Assembly: GCA_017479935.1 (NCBI GenBank)
Contig: JAFVBO010000049.1
Location: 62,001-126,000 of the forward strand
DNA length: 64,000 bases
Reading direction: 5' to 3'
Source of the DNA: Lachnospiraceae bacterium
GTDB taxonomy: Bacteria > Bacillota > Clostridia > Lachnospirales > Lachnospiraceae
In this document: piece by piece, positions 15,579 to 24,588 of the stretch
Position numbering within the stretch: the stretch's first letter is position 1
How the letters are laid out: the number at the start of each line of letters is the position of its first letter
The notes under the pieces: generated by a model
Database searches by the model: none
What the model was told of the DNA's origin: nothing
The model's input: only the letters and a program-made list of their open reading frames with translations
Made by a program: the position numbers and the translations under genes

Positions 15579-16268
15579 ATGATACGGATTGCGGTGGTAG
15601 AGGATGAAAAAGAATACAGCGACCAGCTCTTTTCCTATCTGGAGCGCTTTCGGAAGGAGACGCACCAGGCTGTTTCTGCGGAGCTGTTCTGCGATGGAAT
15701 GAGTTTCTTAGACGAGTATAAGGGGGATTTTGACATTGTCTTTATGGATATTGCCATGCCCCATATGAACGGGCTGGAAGCCGCAAAGAAGCTGCGGCAG
15801 GTGGACGGGATTGTCTGCCTGATCTTTATTACGACACTGGCGCAGTATGCCATCCGGGGCTATGAGGTGGATGCGCTGGATTTCCTGGTCAAACCCGTAA
15901 CATATGAGCTTTTCCGGCTGAAACTGGAAAAGGCCCTGTTTTACCTGAAGGGAAAGGCGGATACAAGAAACGGGGATGTCTTAACCAGGGTGACTCCTGT
16001 TGTGACGGGTCTGTTTGCGGCAGGGATCGGTTTAAGCGTGCTTCTTACCATCAAGGATGTAAAGCCGCTTGAAATTCTCCCGTTTATTCTTTACCTGGCA
16101 GCCATGCTGGTGTTTTTCGACACCGAAATTGATTTCATCGGAAACCTTCTCTGGGCAACCGATGGCAACTCCTTAGACGCCGGCTTTTTAGCCGTCGCCG
16201 TCTGCGGCCTGATCGCCGTGATCAGCGGCATTGTGGCGGGCTTAAAAGGGATTGAGGAAGAGGCGTAA
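15579..16268 (+). CDS. Chimeric protein: response-regulator receiver fused to membrane segments
   Basis: The first ~120 residues are a normal CheY-like receiver (VVEDE acidic pocket, phospho-acceptor Asp57 in VFMDIAM, conserved Lys in LVKPV), closely like the LytTR regulators elsewhere in this window. Where the LytTR DNA-binding domain should follow, the sequence turns into about 100 hydrophobic residues with three or four membrane helices (starting LTRVTPVVTGLFAAGIGLS). No GHKL kinase follows, unlike the other four pairs. This looks like a deletion that removed the LytTR domain and kinase and joined the receiver to a downstream membrane gene near 15960-15980. The alternative is a real membrane-tethered receiver. 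ATG 15579 is chosen because MIRIAVVED is the usual family start; its ribosome site is weak. Confidence 0.7.
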   Translation: MIRIAVVEDEKEYSDQLFSYLERFRKETHQAVSAELFCDGMSFLDEYKGDFDIVFMDIAMPHMNGLEAAKKLRQVDGIVCLIFITTLAQYAIRGYEVDALDFLVKPVTYELFRLKLEKALFYLKGKADTRNGDVLTRVTPVVTGLFAAGIGLSVLLTIKDVKPLEILPFILYLAAMLVFFDTEIDFIGNLLWATDGNSLDAGFLAVAVCGLIAVISGIVAGLKGIEEEA

Positions 16269-16349
16269 ACAAAGGTATTGCGAAGCAATGGAACTATTCT
16301 GCGCGGTGCACCTTTGATCTGTGCGGAGCAGTTGCAAAAACAGTAAACA

Positions 16350-16403
16350 AAAGCGGGCAGGGGCAGGAAGGATCATTAGAAAGAACCGGCGTCTGCCCGC
16401 TTT
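16350..16403 (+). terminator. Possible terminator after the chimeric gene
   Basis: AAAGCGGGCAG (16350-16360) pairs with CTGCCCGCTTT (16393-16403) across a long 32-nt loop. Further upstream, 16270-16317 can form CAAAGGT/ACCTTTG around a small ATTGC/GCAAT hairpin. Confidence 0.45.
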
Positions 16404-16432
16404 GTCATAACGAGACATGGAGACAAGTTCGT

Positions 16433-17593
16433 ATGAAAAACAGCATTTTCTATGACCGCGCAGCTCTGGCTGTGAGCTGTGTCATTGCCATTCTATCCTG
16501 CGTGGACGTAGGGAGGTATCTGCTCCTGGGAAACGGGACCGCTACGCTCACGGTTCTTCTGGTGGGGATTCTTTTTACGCTGTGTGCCTTTGGGGCCTAT
16601 TTCGGACGGGTCTGGCTGGCCTATGGGCTGATCACGATGGCATCGATCACCCTGTTTGTCTTTACCAACAACATGGGAACCACCCTGTTTAACTGGACTT
16701 TGGCCGTATTCGCCGCAGTCAGTGCAATCGGTTTTCTGATGGGAATTTGGCTGTTGATGGAAAAAGAAGCACCGGCGCTTTCCAGCAAAGGACGTCCGTT
16801 TTTTATCGGGATGGCAGTCATCCTGACGGTATTGGCAGTCACCTGGGGCGTACAGGTGCGGACGGACAAAGAAAAAAAGGAGGCAGAAGTCTGCCTGTGG
16901 GCGGTGCCCTTTGTCTTTGACGGAAAAGAAAGAGACCAGAAAGGGACGCTTGTCCGGCTGGAATATGAAACCCATGCCTACGCAACGGACGGACGCAGGG
17001 TGACAAAAAACGCCTGGGTGTACCTTCCCTATGGCTATGAAGAGGGAACCTCCTACAATATCCTGTACCTGTTGCATGGAACCGGGGATGACGAAGAATA
17101 CTGGCTGAAGACTTTTCCTTACAACAAGACGATGGTGGACAATCTGATCGCCTCCGGGACGATCAAGCCGCTCATCATTGTCACCCCGACCTTCTATGTG
17201 GAAGATGACTGCGCAGACGACCTGGATCGTCTGACCTACTCCTTCCGGGAGGAGCTGCGCCAGGATCTGATGCCCGCCGTAGAGGCAAAGTACTCTACCT
17301 ATGCGGAAGGAACGGATGAGGAGGCTTTTCAGGCCAGCAGGGAGCACCGGGCTTTCGCGGGACTTTCCCGCGGGGCAGTCACGACGCTTCACTCGGTGTT
17401 CTGCGGAAGCCTGGATTATTTTTCCTGGTTTGGCACCTTTTCCGCCTCCCGGACCCCGGTTTCCTATTATCAGGAAAAGAATCTGACGGAGGAGACGAAA
17501 GATCTTCTAATACTAATCTCATGCAGTATAAACAACCAAAGAAAAACGGGGCTGTCACGCGCGCAACATGCGCGGCAGCCCTGTTTTTGGTGA
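16433..17593 (+). CDS. Membrane-anchored esterase-D/feruloyl-esterase-like protein, C-terminus truncated
   Basis: Four N-terminal membrane helices (about residues 8-140) precede an extracytoplasmic alpha/beta-hydrolase domain of the esterase D / feruloyl esterase family. Recognisable pieces are NAWVYLPYGYE, ILYLLHGTGDDEEYW, IKPLIIVTPTF and the nucleophile elbow GLSRG (Ser312). The family normally continues about 60-80 residues further, with the catalytic Asp and His. Here the frame goes from YYQEKNLTEETKD straight into low-identity residues read from the hairpin at 17542-17588, so the acid and His are missing. A deletion near 17505 is likely and the product is probably inactive. GGAG lies about 10 bases before the ATG. 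Confidence 0.7.
   Translation: MKNSIFYDRAALAVSCVIAILSCVDVGRYLLLGNGTATLTVLLVGILFTLCAFGAYFGRVWLAYGLITMASITLFVFTNNMGTTLFNWTLAVFAAVSAIGFLMGIWLLMEKEAPALSSKGRPFFIGMAVILTVLAVTWGVQVRTDKEKKEAEVCLWAVPFVFDGKERDQKGTLVRLEYETHAYATDGRRVTKNAWVYLPYGYEEGTSYNILYLLHGTGDDEEYWLKTFPYNKTMVDNLIASGTIKPLIIVTPTFYVEDDCADDLDRLTYSFREELRQDLMPAVEAKYSTYAEGTDEEAFQASREHRAFAGLSRGAVTTLHSVFCGSLDYFSWFGTFSASRTPVSYYQEKNLTEETKDLLILISCSINNQRKTGLSRAQHARQPCFW
17542..17588 (+). terminator. GGGGCTGTC-type terminator hairpin
   Basis: AAAAACGGGGCTGTCACGCGC pairs with GCGCGGCAGCCCTGTTTTT with a few mismatches. It lies inside the end of the esterase reading frame, supporting truncation of that gene. Confidence 0.75.
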
Positions 17594-17602
17594 CGGAAAC
17601 GC

Positions 17603-17631
17603 TTGCCGGGTTTTGGCTTACAGGATATAAT
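17603..17631 (+). promoter_or_regulatory. Promoter of the LytTR/GHKL pair
   Basis: TTGCCG (17603-17608), a 17-bp spacer and TATAAT (17626-17631), about 33 bp before the ATG at 17664. Confidence 0.65.
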
Positions 17632-17663
17632 ACAGGCCAGGTGGGAAGGAAAGAGGGGCGGAC

Positions 17664-18371
17664 ATGTTTGACATAGCCATTGTAGAAGATCACGAAGAAC
17701 ACAGAGAGCTGTTAAAAAACTATATTCTGCGCTACTTTGGGGGCCGGGAAGACGCGGCAAAAATCCGCTGCTATCCGGACGGCGAAGATTTCTTAAAAGA
17801 CAGGGCAGATCCTCCGGACGTTGTGTTTTTGGATATTGTGATGGAGCGCCTGGGAGGGATGGAAACCGCCCGGAGAATCCGGGAGACAAACAGTAAAACG
17901 CTGATCTGCTTCGTCACGGAAATGTACCAGTACGCGTTAGACGGATATTCGGTGAACGCCGTCGATTATCTGGTGAAACCGGTGCGGTATGAAAGCTTTT
18001 GCGGCAGCTTCCGGAAAATCTTGCGCATACTGAATGGGCGCGTGCCAAAGCTGATGCAGATAGACTACGATAAAACCAGCAGCTTTGTGGACATCGCTTC
18101 CATTTATTATATAGAAACGGACGGGAAGAAAATGCTGGTGCATACGGCATCGGGGGATTACCCCTGCGCCGGTACCATGAAGGCGATGGAGGAAAAGCTG
18201 AAGGAAGAGGGCTTTGCCCGCTGCCACCAGGCCTATCTCGTGAATCTGAGGTATGTGGAGACGGTGAGGAAGGCGGAAATCGTGGTATGCAAAGAAAAGC
18301 TGCCCGTCAGCCGCTACAAAAGGGAAGAGTTTTTGCAGGCGCTGACGCGTTTTGTGGGGGCTGTACTGTAA
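17664..18371 (+). CDS. LytTR-family response regulator
   Basis: A 235-residue regulator with a receiver domain (acidic pair in IVEDH, phospho-acceptor Asp57 in VVFLDIVM, Lys in YLVKPV) and a C-terminal LytTR DNA-binding domain (about 130-235; IYYIETDGKKMLVHT, FARCHQAYLVNLRYV, LPVSRYKREEF). LytTR regulators bind direct repeats near promoters and often act with peptide-sensing or envelope-sensing kinases. The kinase gene follows about 95 bases later. The target is unknown; the adjacent Tat flavoprotein is a candidate. Confidence 0.93.
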   Translation: MFDIAIVEDHEEHRELLKNYILRYFGGREDAAKIRCYPDGEDFLKDRADPPDVVFLDIVMERLGGMETARRIRETNSKTLICFVTEMYQYALDGYSVNAVDYLVKPVRYESFCGSFRKILRILNGRVPKLMQIDYDKTSSFVDIASIYYIETDGKKMLVHTASGDYPCAGTMKAMEEKLKEEGFARCHQAYLVNLRYVETVRKAEIVVCKEKLPVSRYKREEFLQALTRFVGAVL

Positions 18372-18465
18372 ACGTAAACGGGCATTGGATTTCCAATATG
18401 GCGGCGAGCCAGTCAGGCCGCAGCACAAATTTTTCAATGGCTACCAGAAAAGAAGGGATCGCGCG

Positions 18466-19776
18466 ATGATGGGAAACGGACAGATACTAGCCAGGGCTAT
18501 CGCGGGCAGCATCGGGATTGTGCTTTTGATCCACCCGATACAGCCACGCAGCTTTTTCGGGAAGGCAGGGGAGACAGAGGGGAAGGAAAGCAGGGGAAAT
18601 CTTGTCTTCCAGTGCTTTTTATTTGTGCTGTTTACGACACTCTTCTGCCTGATCAAGCTGCGCCGTTTCGTATTCGGACAGGATGTCCTGTTATGCGTGG
18701 GGCTCTTTACGGGGTATCTGTTTGCCTCCCGCCGGATTGATATTTTAAATGCGGTCTATATGTCCTGTGTGGGTTTTCTGTGTCTGGACTTTTGTGTGGC
18801 TCTTCTGCTTTCTCATTTTGTCAGCGCCTTGCACATGGAGGCCCCCTGGCAGAAGGTCCTGCTGGAGGTCTTGCACGGCTTTCTTGTGCTTTTGCTCTGC
18901 CGCCTGACCAGGCAGGTGGTGCTTACAGGGCGGGTCAGCCGCATGAGAATGCGGGATTTCCTTCTTCTAATGCTGTCCTTTCTCCCGTACCTGGCCATCC
19001 GGGCGGGAAACCTGATGTACGTGGGGGACAGGCAGACGGATCCCGCCGTGGAGATCCTTTTGTTTCTTACCATGGCGGCCACCTTCGGGACGCTGGTGGG
19101 GAACCGGAACGCCATCCTCGCGGAAGCGGAGAAGAACCGCCGCCTTCGCCTGGAGATGGACATGCAGGAGCGGGAAAAGCAGTATCTGATCCGGAAGGAA
19201 ACCATGGAGGAGGTGCGCCGGAAATATCACGACATGGTGAAGTATGCCCGCCTGTTTGACGAGCGCCAGGAAAAGCAGGAGGATTTCGCGGAGTTCCTGG
19301 AAAAAAGGATGACAAACGACCTGGATGTGGACAGCATGGGACAGACGGGAAGGCCGGTTTTAGACATGATTCTCTGGGAAAGACTGGAGGAGTGCCGGAA
19401 GAAAAACCTGCGGCTTTTGCCGATGATTAACGGGGAGGCCTTGTCGTTTGTGGAGGATTTCGATCTGCATACGATGATCGGAAATGCCTTAGACAACGCC
19501 ATCGAAGCGGCGCAGAAGGTGGAAGAGGAGAACAAGCGGGATATCCGCCTGCGCATTACAAGGCGCGGCGGTATGGATTTTGTCAGTGTATCCAACGACT
19601 ATGCGGGGACGCTTCTTACGGAGAACCATCGCCTGATGACCACGAAATCCGGGGAAGGGGATCACGGCTACGGGCTGGAGAATATCCGGCTGACGGCTGA
19701 GCGGTACGGCGGCAGTGTGGCCTATGAAACAGAAGATAACCATTTTGTCCTGACTATACTTCTGCCGGTTCCGTAA
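18466..19776 (+). CDS. GHKL-type sensor histidine kinase
   Basis: A 436-residue AgrC/VirS-like kinase. Several membrane helices fill about residues 10-225, and a coiled stretch leads to the phospho-acceptor His in RRKYHDMVKYA. The ATPase domain carries an N box (NALDNAIEAAQKVEEE) and a G box (GDHGYGLENIRLTAERYGG). ATG 18466 is chosen because AAGGG lies about 9 bases upstream and the membrane region begins soon after; an open frame extends back to 18352, overlapping the regulator gene. It pairs with the regulator at 17664. Confidence 0.88.
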   Translation: MMGNGQILARAIAGSIGIVLLIHPIQPRSFFGKAGETEGKESRGNLVFQCFLFVLFTTLFCLIKLRRFVFGQDVLLCVGLFTGYLFASRRIDILNAVYMSCVGFLCLDFCVALLLSHFVSALHMEAPWQKVLLEVLHGFLVLLLCRLTRQVVLTGRVSRMRMRDFLLLMLSFLPYLAIRAGNLMYVGDRQTDPAVEILLFLTMAATFGTLVGNRNAILAEAEKNRRLRLEMDMQEREKQYLIRKETMEEVRRKYHDMVKYARLFDERQEKQEDFAEFLEKRMTNDLDVDSMGQTGRPVLDMILWERLEECRKKNLRLLPMINGEALSFVEDFDLHTMIGNALDNAIEAAQKVEEENKRDIRLRITRRGGMDFVSVSNDYAGTLLTENHRLMTTKSGEGDHGYGLENIRLTAERYGGSVAYETEDNHFVLTILLPVP

Positions 19777-19885
19777 GGAGAACCGGTTAGCGATTGCCGC
19801 AGTTCATGTCCGGTACAGCCCAGCTGCCTGCGGCATAAACGGTTGTGCCAGTTTTACCCTGTATCGTGCGATCTGTCCGGAAGAA

Positions 19886-19914
19886 TTGACGGGGAAAAAG
19901 GAAAAAGATAAAAT
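19886..19914 (+). promoter_or_regulatory. Promoter of the Tat flavoprotein
   Basis: TTGACG (19886-19891), a 17-bp spacer and TAAAAT (19909-19914), about 65 bp upstream of the ATG. The stretch 19777-19885 shows no other clear element. Confidence 0.65.
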
Positions 19915-19984
19915 CTCTTTAACGTGCAGAAGAGGTATAGGCACATCTTTTCCAAGGCAAATCCGTCAAAAAGGAGGCAAAGGC

Positions 19985-21742
19985 ATGAAGTTATCAAGAC
20001 GAGCATTTATCGAAGGCGCTGCCAGCCTGGCAGCAGCCGGCTTACTGGGCTCTCAGGTTCTGGCTGATGGGGAAGCACCCGCAGCGGAAGGTCCCGGTTC
20101 CGCAGAAGGTCCGGGAGGGGAAGGCGATCCCGGTTCCGCAGAAGGCTCTGGCGGCGGCGGCCCCATGATGCAGAGCGCCGGCATTGAGGATCCGAACTGG
20201 AGAGAGGCTCCGAATCCGGACGATTTCGAAATTGCAGGCGAGTACGACTGCGATGTTTTGGTGTTAGGCTGCGGTTACGCCGGATCCGCCTGCATGCGCA
20301 AGGCAGCGGTCATGGGTAAAAAGGTTATCGGCGTGGACCAGCAGTTTGAAGAATTCTACAATGTGTTCGGCGGCGATGTAGGCATCATCAATTCCCAGGT
20401 GCAGAAAGGTTTCGGTATCCCGGAGGTCGATCCGGTGGAATATATGAACAACTGGCAGATGTGCTGTGCCAACCGCGCGGAACCGGATCTGTTAAAGTAC
20501 TTTGCCTATCACAGCGGCGAAGCGTTTGATTTCTACGTGGAGCCCATCGGGGAAGAAGGCCGCGCCAAGCTGCAGCCCCTTACCTGGGAAGGCATTCCGG
20601 AAGAGTGGAACAGTCAGTTAGGCGCTTTCCACACCTATCCCGGTGCCATCAGCATTAAGATTTACGGATCCTCTCAGGTTCCGTTAGACAACATCCACGA
20701 TGCCTGCGACAACTACGGCGCACAGATGCTGTGGGGCCATGTGGCGGAGGTTCTGTTAAAGGATGAAGAAGGCCGGGTGACCGGCGCCATCGTCTGCAAT
20801 CAGGACGACGACTGCTATTATAAGATCAACGCCTCCGTCGGCGTAGTAGTAGGCTGCGGCGATTTCTCCGCCAACACCACCATGTTTAAGGAACTGATCC
20901 CGGAGATCATGGAGAGCAATCCGAACACGGAATCTCCTTCCGGCAACGGGCGTACCGGTATGGGCCAGAAGCTTTGCTACTGGGCAGGCGGCGCGTTTGA
21001 AATCGGGCCGAGAGCTGGTATGGGCGGCGTATCCGGTAATCCCATGGGCGTATGGCAGGGAACCCACATCCTTCTGTTGGACAAGGATGGATACCGTTTC
21101 TGCAACGAAGCCTTCGCACACAACTTTGTGGCCGGCATCCCCGCGCAGAGGCGCGAGAGCGGGCTGTGCTCCGTCTGGGGCTCTAACTTCCGTGACACGG
21201 TGGCCCGCATGCCCGTCGGTCACCTGAACCTGGGCGACTTTACGCAGTTGGAAAAGGATGCGGCCATCTTTAACGCCGATGCGGAAGACTCCGGTCCGGA
21301 CGGCTTCACCTATGGACGTACCACCGTCTACTGCGCGCATGACTTGGCTACCCTGGCTTCCTACTGCGGGTATGAGGGCGAGGCGGCAGAGCAGTTCGTT
21401 GCCTCGGTAGAGCGTTATAACGAGCTGGCTGCAGCCGGTGTGGATGCGGATTATGGCAAGCCTTCGGAAGTTCTCTTCCCGATTGAGCCTCCTTACTTTG
21501 CCGCATATTCCGGCATGGGCGGCGGCGCCGGTGTTTTGGTTACCTTAGCCGGTATGTTTACCGACAGAAACTGCCAGGTTCGCGCCCAGAAGACCTTCAA
21601 GCCGATTCCGGGTCTGTTTGCCATCGGAAACTGCTGCGGCGGACGTTTCCCTCTGCAGTACACCTCCCCGATCAACGGCGTGTCCATCGCCTGGGCCATC
21701 ACCAGCGGCTATCAGGCCGGCGAGTACTTAGGAAGCCTGTAA
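19985..21742 (+). CDS. Tat-exported FAD-dependent oxidoreductase (fumarate reductase/succinate dehydrogenase flavoprotein-like)
   Basis: A 585-residue protein with a twin-arginine signal (LSRRAFIEG, Arg5-Arg6), then a Gly/Pro/Glu-rich spacer (about 30-60). The FAD-binding Rossmann motif is GCGYAG (95-100). Later elements fit the fumarate-reductase flavoprotein superfamily: a substrate-domain region containing NGRTGMGQKLCYWAG and a C-terminal FAD loop ending PLQYTSPINGVSIAWAITSGYQAGEYL. There is no covalent-FMN or haem domain. Related exported enzymes reduce unsaturated or enone compounds such as fumarate, urocanate, cinnamates or steroids as electron acceptors; the substrate here is not predictable. 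AGGAGG lies 8 bases before ATG 19985. It has its own promoter and no electron-transfer partner gene beside it. Confidence 0.85.
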   Translation: MKLSRRAFIEGAASLAAAGLLGSQVLADGEAPAAEGPGSAEGPGGEGDPGSAEGSGGGGPMMQSAGIEDPNWREAPNPDDFEIAGEYDCDVLVLGCGYAGSACMRKAAVMGKKVIGVDQQFEEFYNVFGGDVGIINSQVQKGFGIPEVDPVEYMNNWQMCCANRAEPDLLKYFAYHSGEAFDFYVEPIGEEGRAKLQPLTWEGIPEEWNSQLGAFHTYPGAISIKIYGSSQVPLDNIHDACDNYGAQMLWGHVAEVLLKDEEGRVTGAIVCNQDDDCYYKINASVGVVVGCGDFSANTTMFKELIPEIMESNPNTESPSGNGRTGMGQKLCYWAGGAFEIGPRAGMGGVSGNPMGVWQGTHILLLDKDGYRFCNEAFAHNFVAGIPAQRRESGLCSVWGSNFRDTVARMPVGHLNLGDFTQLEKDAAIFNADAEDSGPDGFTYGRTTVYCAHDLATLASYCGYEGEAAEQFVASVERYNELAAAGVDADYGKPSEVLFPIEPPYFAAYSGMGGGAGVLVTLAGMFTDRNCQVRAQKTFKPIPGLFAIGNCCGGRFPLQYTSPINGVSIAWAITSGYQAGEYLGSL

Positions 21743-21845
21743 CAGCCGGATTATTACCAGCGGCGTGTAATCAGGCAGGGAAGGTAGTCTCTGTTTTCCT
21801 GCCAATAACGAAGCAGCGCGTCAGCGCGATATCATATGGTGTGGC

Positions 21846-21877
21846 GCGGCTGCAAGGCCGCATGCAGGTTTTTTAAG
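21846..21877 (+). terminator. Possible terminator downstream of the flavoprotein
   Basis: GCGGC/GCCGC small stem followed by ATGCAGGTTTTTTAAG. The stretch 21743-21845 also has GGCAGG/CCTGCC complementarity. No gene is visible in 21743-22097. Confidence 0.4.
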
Positions 21878-21898
21878 AAAAAAGTGAATATAAGAGTC

Positions 21899-21932
21899 AA
21901 AAGCCAGTCTTCGCATAACGAGGCTGGCTTTT
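21899..21932. terminator. Hairpin, probable terminator
   Basis: AAAAGCCAG (21899-21907) pairs with CTGGCTTTT (21924-21932). Confidence 0.5.
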
Positions 21933-21994
21933 GCTGTCCGTATAACCATGGCGATCAAAGGTTATAAGTCATCGGTCCGCCTCCCTGCAGGCTC

Positions 21995-22023
21995 TTGAAG
22001 TAAAGAGAGCAAATTGCTATAAT
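21995..22023 (+). promoter_or_regulatory. Promoter of the lipoprotein/LytTR/GHKL operon
   Basis: TTGAAG (21995-22000), a 17-bp spacer and TATAAT (22018-22023) with a TG extension (TGCTATAAT). Confidence 0.75.
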
Positions 22024-22097
22024 TGTGATAGGAAAGCAAGGGGAGAGCTGCGGCAGGCTCCTTCCTTTTGCCTATTATACCAGGAAAGAGAGAAAAA

Positions 22098-23852
22098 ATG
22101 AAACGCATACGCACAGGGCTGTTCCTTCTTCTCCTCTGCTTCCTGTGCGCCTGTGAAAACCAGGGGCAGGAGGGGCGGATCAAGGTCTGCCTGATGGAAA
22201 CCGACGGAATTGCCATCCCGGAAAACGGACTTCTTATTGTACCGGGGGAGGATGCGGTCTTTCATCTGGCGGCGGATGAGGACCGAGTAATCACAGGCGT
22301 GGACTATACCGGCCGGTATCTGCTTTTGGAAGAGGATGATCATACCTACACGTTGGAATTAAAAAACGTACAGTATCCCATCCGGGTGCATGTCGATGTA
22401 TCGGACCGCATCGGCCCGTATGTGACCATCCGGTACGACCAAAACGGCGGGGAGGGAACCGCACAGGAAGTCTGGGATATCACAAAGTATCCGCGCCCCA
22501 ATACCGTCATAGGAACGGATGTGTTTTTCCGGGAAGGGTACACCTTAACTTCCTGGAATACAAAACCGGATGGCTCGGGCACCCGGATCGGCCTTGGAAG
22601 CCGGGTTACCCCTACCCAGGCGGAGATGGTGCTGTACGCCCAGTGGGCACCGTGGACAGCGGCGGAAGCCTTTTCGTTTGCGGATGGCACCATTACCGCC
22701 TATCGCGGGTCCGAAAGAGAGGTAGTCATACCGGAAACCATTGACCGGGAACCGGTAAGGGCCATTGCCGCGGACGCGTTTTATCGCTGCGGGGCGGACA
22801 CCGTCATCCTCCCGCCCACCCTTCTTACCGTGGAGGAGGGCGCCTTTCAGGAGGCCGCGCTTACCACGCTTCTTTTGTTTGACAGCATAAAGGATCTGTC
22901 GGACGCAGCTTTTTCCGGCTGCGATCAGCTGCAGACGCTGTTGATCAATGCCGCAACGCCGCCTTACGGGCATCAGTACCGCCGGGAAAGCGTGTACGCG
23001 GACAAGGTCGATCTGCTGATCACCTCTTTAGAAAAGCCCCGGTTGGTGTTTTACGGGGGGTGCTCCATGTGGTACAACCTGATCGGCGGGGATGCAGAGG
23101 AAAGCTTTCCCGGCTATACCGTCGTCAACATGGGCTTAAACGGCGTCGTCAGTTCCCGCGTCCAGATGGAGATCATGGGGGCTTTTCTGAAGGAGGGCGA
23201 TATCCTTTTTCATACGCCGGAGATATCCAGCGAGGAACAGCTCATGACCTTTTCGGACATGTATAACGGCGACGACAAGCTGTGGTGCGGGATTGAGTAC
23301 AATTACGATCTTTTTTCGCTGGTGGATATCCGCGGCATGGGGGGCGTGTTTGACAGCCTGGCCAATTACCTGGAAAAAAAGAAACCAGGCGGCAGCTACC
23401 TGGATTCCTATACGGATGCGGACGGAAATGTGTATATGGACAGCACCGGCAGCCTCCCGGGTGTCCGGACGGAGACGGCAAGAAGGCTGACAGACAAGGT
23501 GTCGCTTCAGCCGTCGTATCTGGAAGACGGCCTTCCCCGGTTAAAAGACATGTATGGCCGCTATCAGGAAAAAGGCGTGATCATTTATGTTTCCTATGCC
23601 TGCGTGGATGTGGATGCGCTTCCGGCCGACGAGAGGGGAAACGTAGAGCTGATGGATAAGCTGTACCACGAGACCTTCGGGGCGATGGATAAAGTGGCTG
23701 TCATTTCCCGTCTTTCGGATTATCTGTACGCCAATCACGATTTTTACGATACCTGCTACCATCTGTTGACCAACCCGGCCCACGAAAACACAAAAAAGTG
23801 GATGCTGGATCTGAAAAAGCAGATGGAGGCGGATGGACTTTTTGGGGAGTAA
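22098..23852 (+). CDS. Modular lipoprotein: InlB-type repeat, BspA-like LRR and SGNH-like region
   Basis: A 584-residue lipoprotein with signal peptide and lipobox LCAC (Cys19). One InlB/Listeria-Bacteroides repeat (about 110-185: YVTIRYDQNGGEGTAQEVW ... GYTLTSWNTKPDGSG ... LYAQW) is followed by BspA-like leucine-rich repeats (about 190-280: IPETIDREPVRAIAADAFYRC, LPPTLLTVEEGAF). The second half starts RLVFYGGCSMWYNL, then VVNMGLNGVVSSRV, and ends with a DxxYHLL-like segment (DFYDTCYHLLT), suggesting an SGNH-hydrolase-like or DUF1574-like domain. That assignment is tentative. Exported and membrane-anchored; the first two domains suit ligand or glycan contact. It is co-transcribed with a LytTR regulator (22-base gap) and GHKL kinase, so it may modify or sense the signal. 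Confidence 0.7.
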   Translation: MKRIRTGLFLLLLCFLCACENQGQEGRIKVCLMETDGIAIPENGLLIVPGEDAVFHLAADEDRVITGVDYTGRYLLLEEDDHTYTLELKNVQYPIRVHVDVSDRIGPYVTIRYDQNGGEGTAQEVWDITKYPRPNTVIGTDVFFREGYTLTSWNTKPDGSGTRIGLGSRVTPTQAEMVLYAQWAPWTAAEAFSFADGTITAYRGSEREVVIPETIDREPVRAIAADAFYRCGADTVILPPTLLTVEEGAFQEAALTTLLLFDSIKDLSDAAFSGCDQLQTLLINAATPPYGHQYRRESVYADKVDLLITSLEKPRLVFYGGCSMWYNLIGGDAEESFPGYTVVNMGLNGVVSSRVQMEIMGAFLKEGDILFHTPEISSEEQLMTFSDMYNGDDKLWCGIEYNYDLFSLVDIRGMGGVFDSLANYLEKKKPGGSYLDSYTDADGNVYMDSTGSLPGVRTETARRLTDKVSLQPSYLEDGLPRLKDMYGRYQEKGVIIYVSYACVDVDALPADERGNVELMDKLYHETFGAMDKVAVISRLSDYLYANHDFYDTCYHLLTNPAHENTKKWMLDLKKQMEADGLFGE

Positions 23853-23874
23853 AAGGAAGAAGGAGGGGAGTGTT

Positions 23875-24588
23875 TTGCTTCGGATTGCCATTGTAGAGGA
23901 TGAGGACAGCTATGCGGACACCTTAAAGGAGTACTTACACCGTTTTGAAAAGGAAAACGGGGTGGACATGACCATTACCCGCTTTGCGGACGGAGAGGAT
24001 ATCACGGAAAACTATGCGGCTGGTTTTGACATTCTTCTGATGGACATTCAGATGCGCTTTATGGACGGCATGACCGCGGCGGAGATCATCCGGCGCGTGG
24101 ACGACGAGGTGACCATCATTTTCATCACCAACATGAAGCAGTATGCCATCCGGGGCTATGAGGTGCGGGCCTTTGACTACATCCTGAAGCCCATCGAATA
24201 CTTCTCCTTCTCCCACAAGCTTGGCCGCGCCTTAGAGCGGATGGAAAGAAAGGATATTCATTATGTCATGGTTCCGGTGGGAAGCGGAGCGAGAAAGCTG
24301 AACGTGGACGACGTAACCTATGTGGAATCGAGCGGACACCAGATGGTGTATCACCTGCGGGACGGAAGCGAGGTGGTCAGCCGGGGCGTGATGAACGAGA
24401 GGGAGGCCTCTTTAAGCGGCTATGGCTTCTTCCGCATGAACAAAGGGTTCATTGTCAACATGAAATATGTCGAAGGCGTTTCAAAAGGGTACTGTCAGAT
24501 CGGGGGTACGGAGCTCAGTATCAGCCGGAAAAAGAAGCAGGAATTCATGGATGCGCTTACCAATTATCTGGGAGAGAGGGTATACTGA
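23875..24588 (+). CDS. LytTR-family response regulator
   Basis: A 237-residue regulator: receiver domain with phospho-acceptor Asp57 (FDILLMDIQM) and KPI lysine, then a LytTR domain (VTYVESSGHQMVYH, FFRMNKGFIVNMKYV). The start is TTG 23875, with AGGAGGGG ideally spaced upstream; the in-frame ATG at 23833 lies inside the preceding gene. Its stop overlaps the kinase ATG (TGATG), so the two are coupled. Confidence 0.92.
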   Translation: MLRIAIVEDEDSYADTLKEYLHRFEKENGVDMTITRFADGEDITENYAAGFDILLMDIQMRFMDGMTAAEIIRRVDDEVTIIFITNMKQYAIRGYEVRAFDYILKPIEYFSFSHKLGRALERMERKDIHYVMVPVGSGARKLNVDDVTYVESSGHQMVYHLRDGSEVVSRGVMNEREASLSGYGFFRMNKGFIVNMKYVEGVSKGYCQIGGTELSISRKKKQEFMDALTNYLGERVY

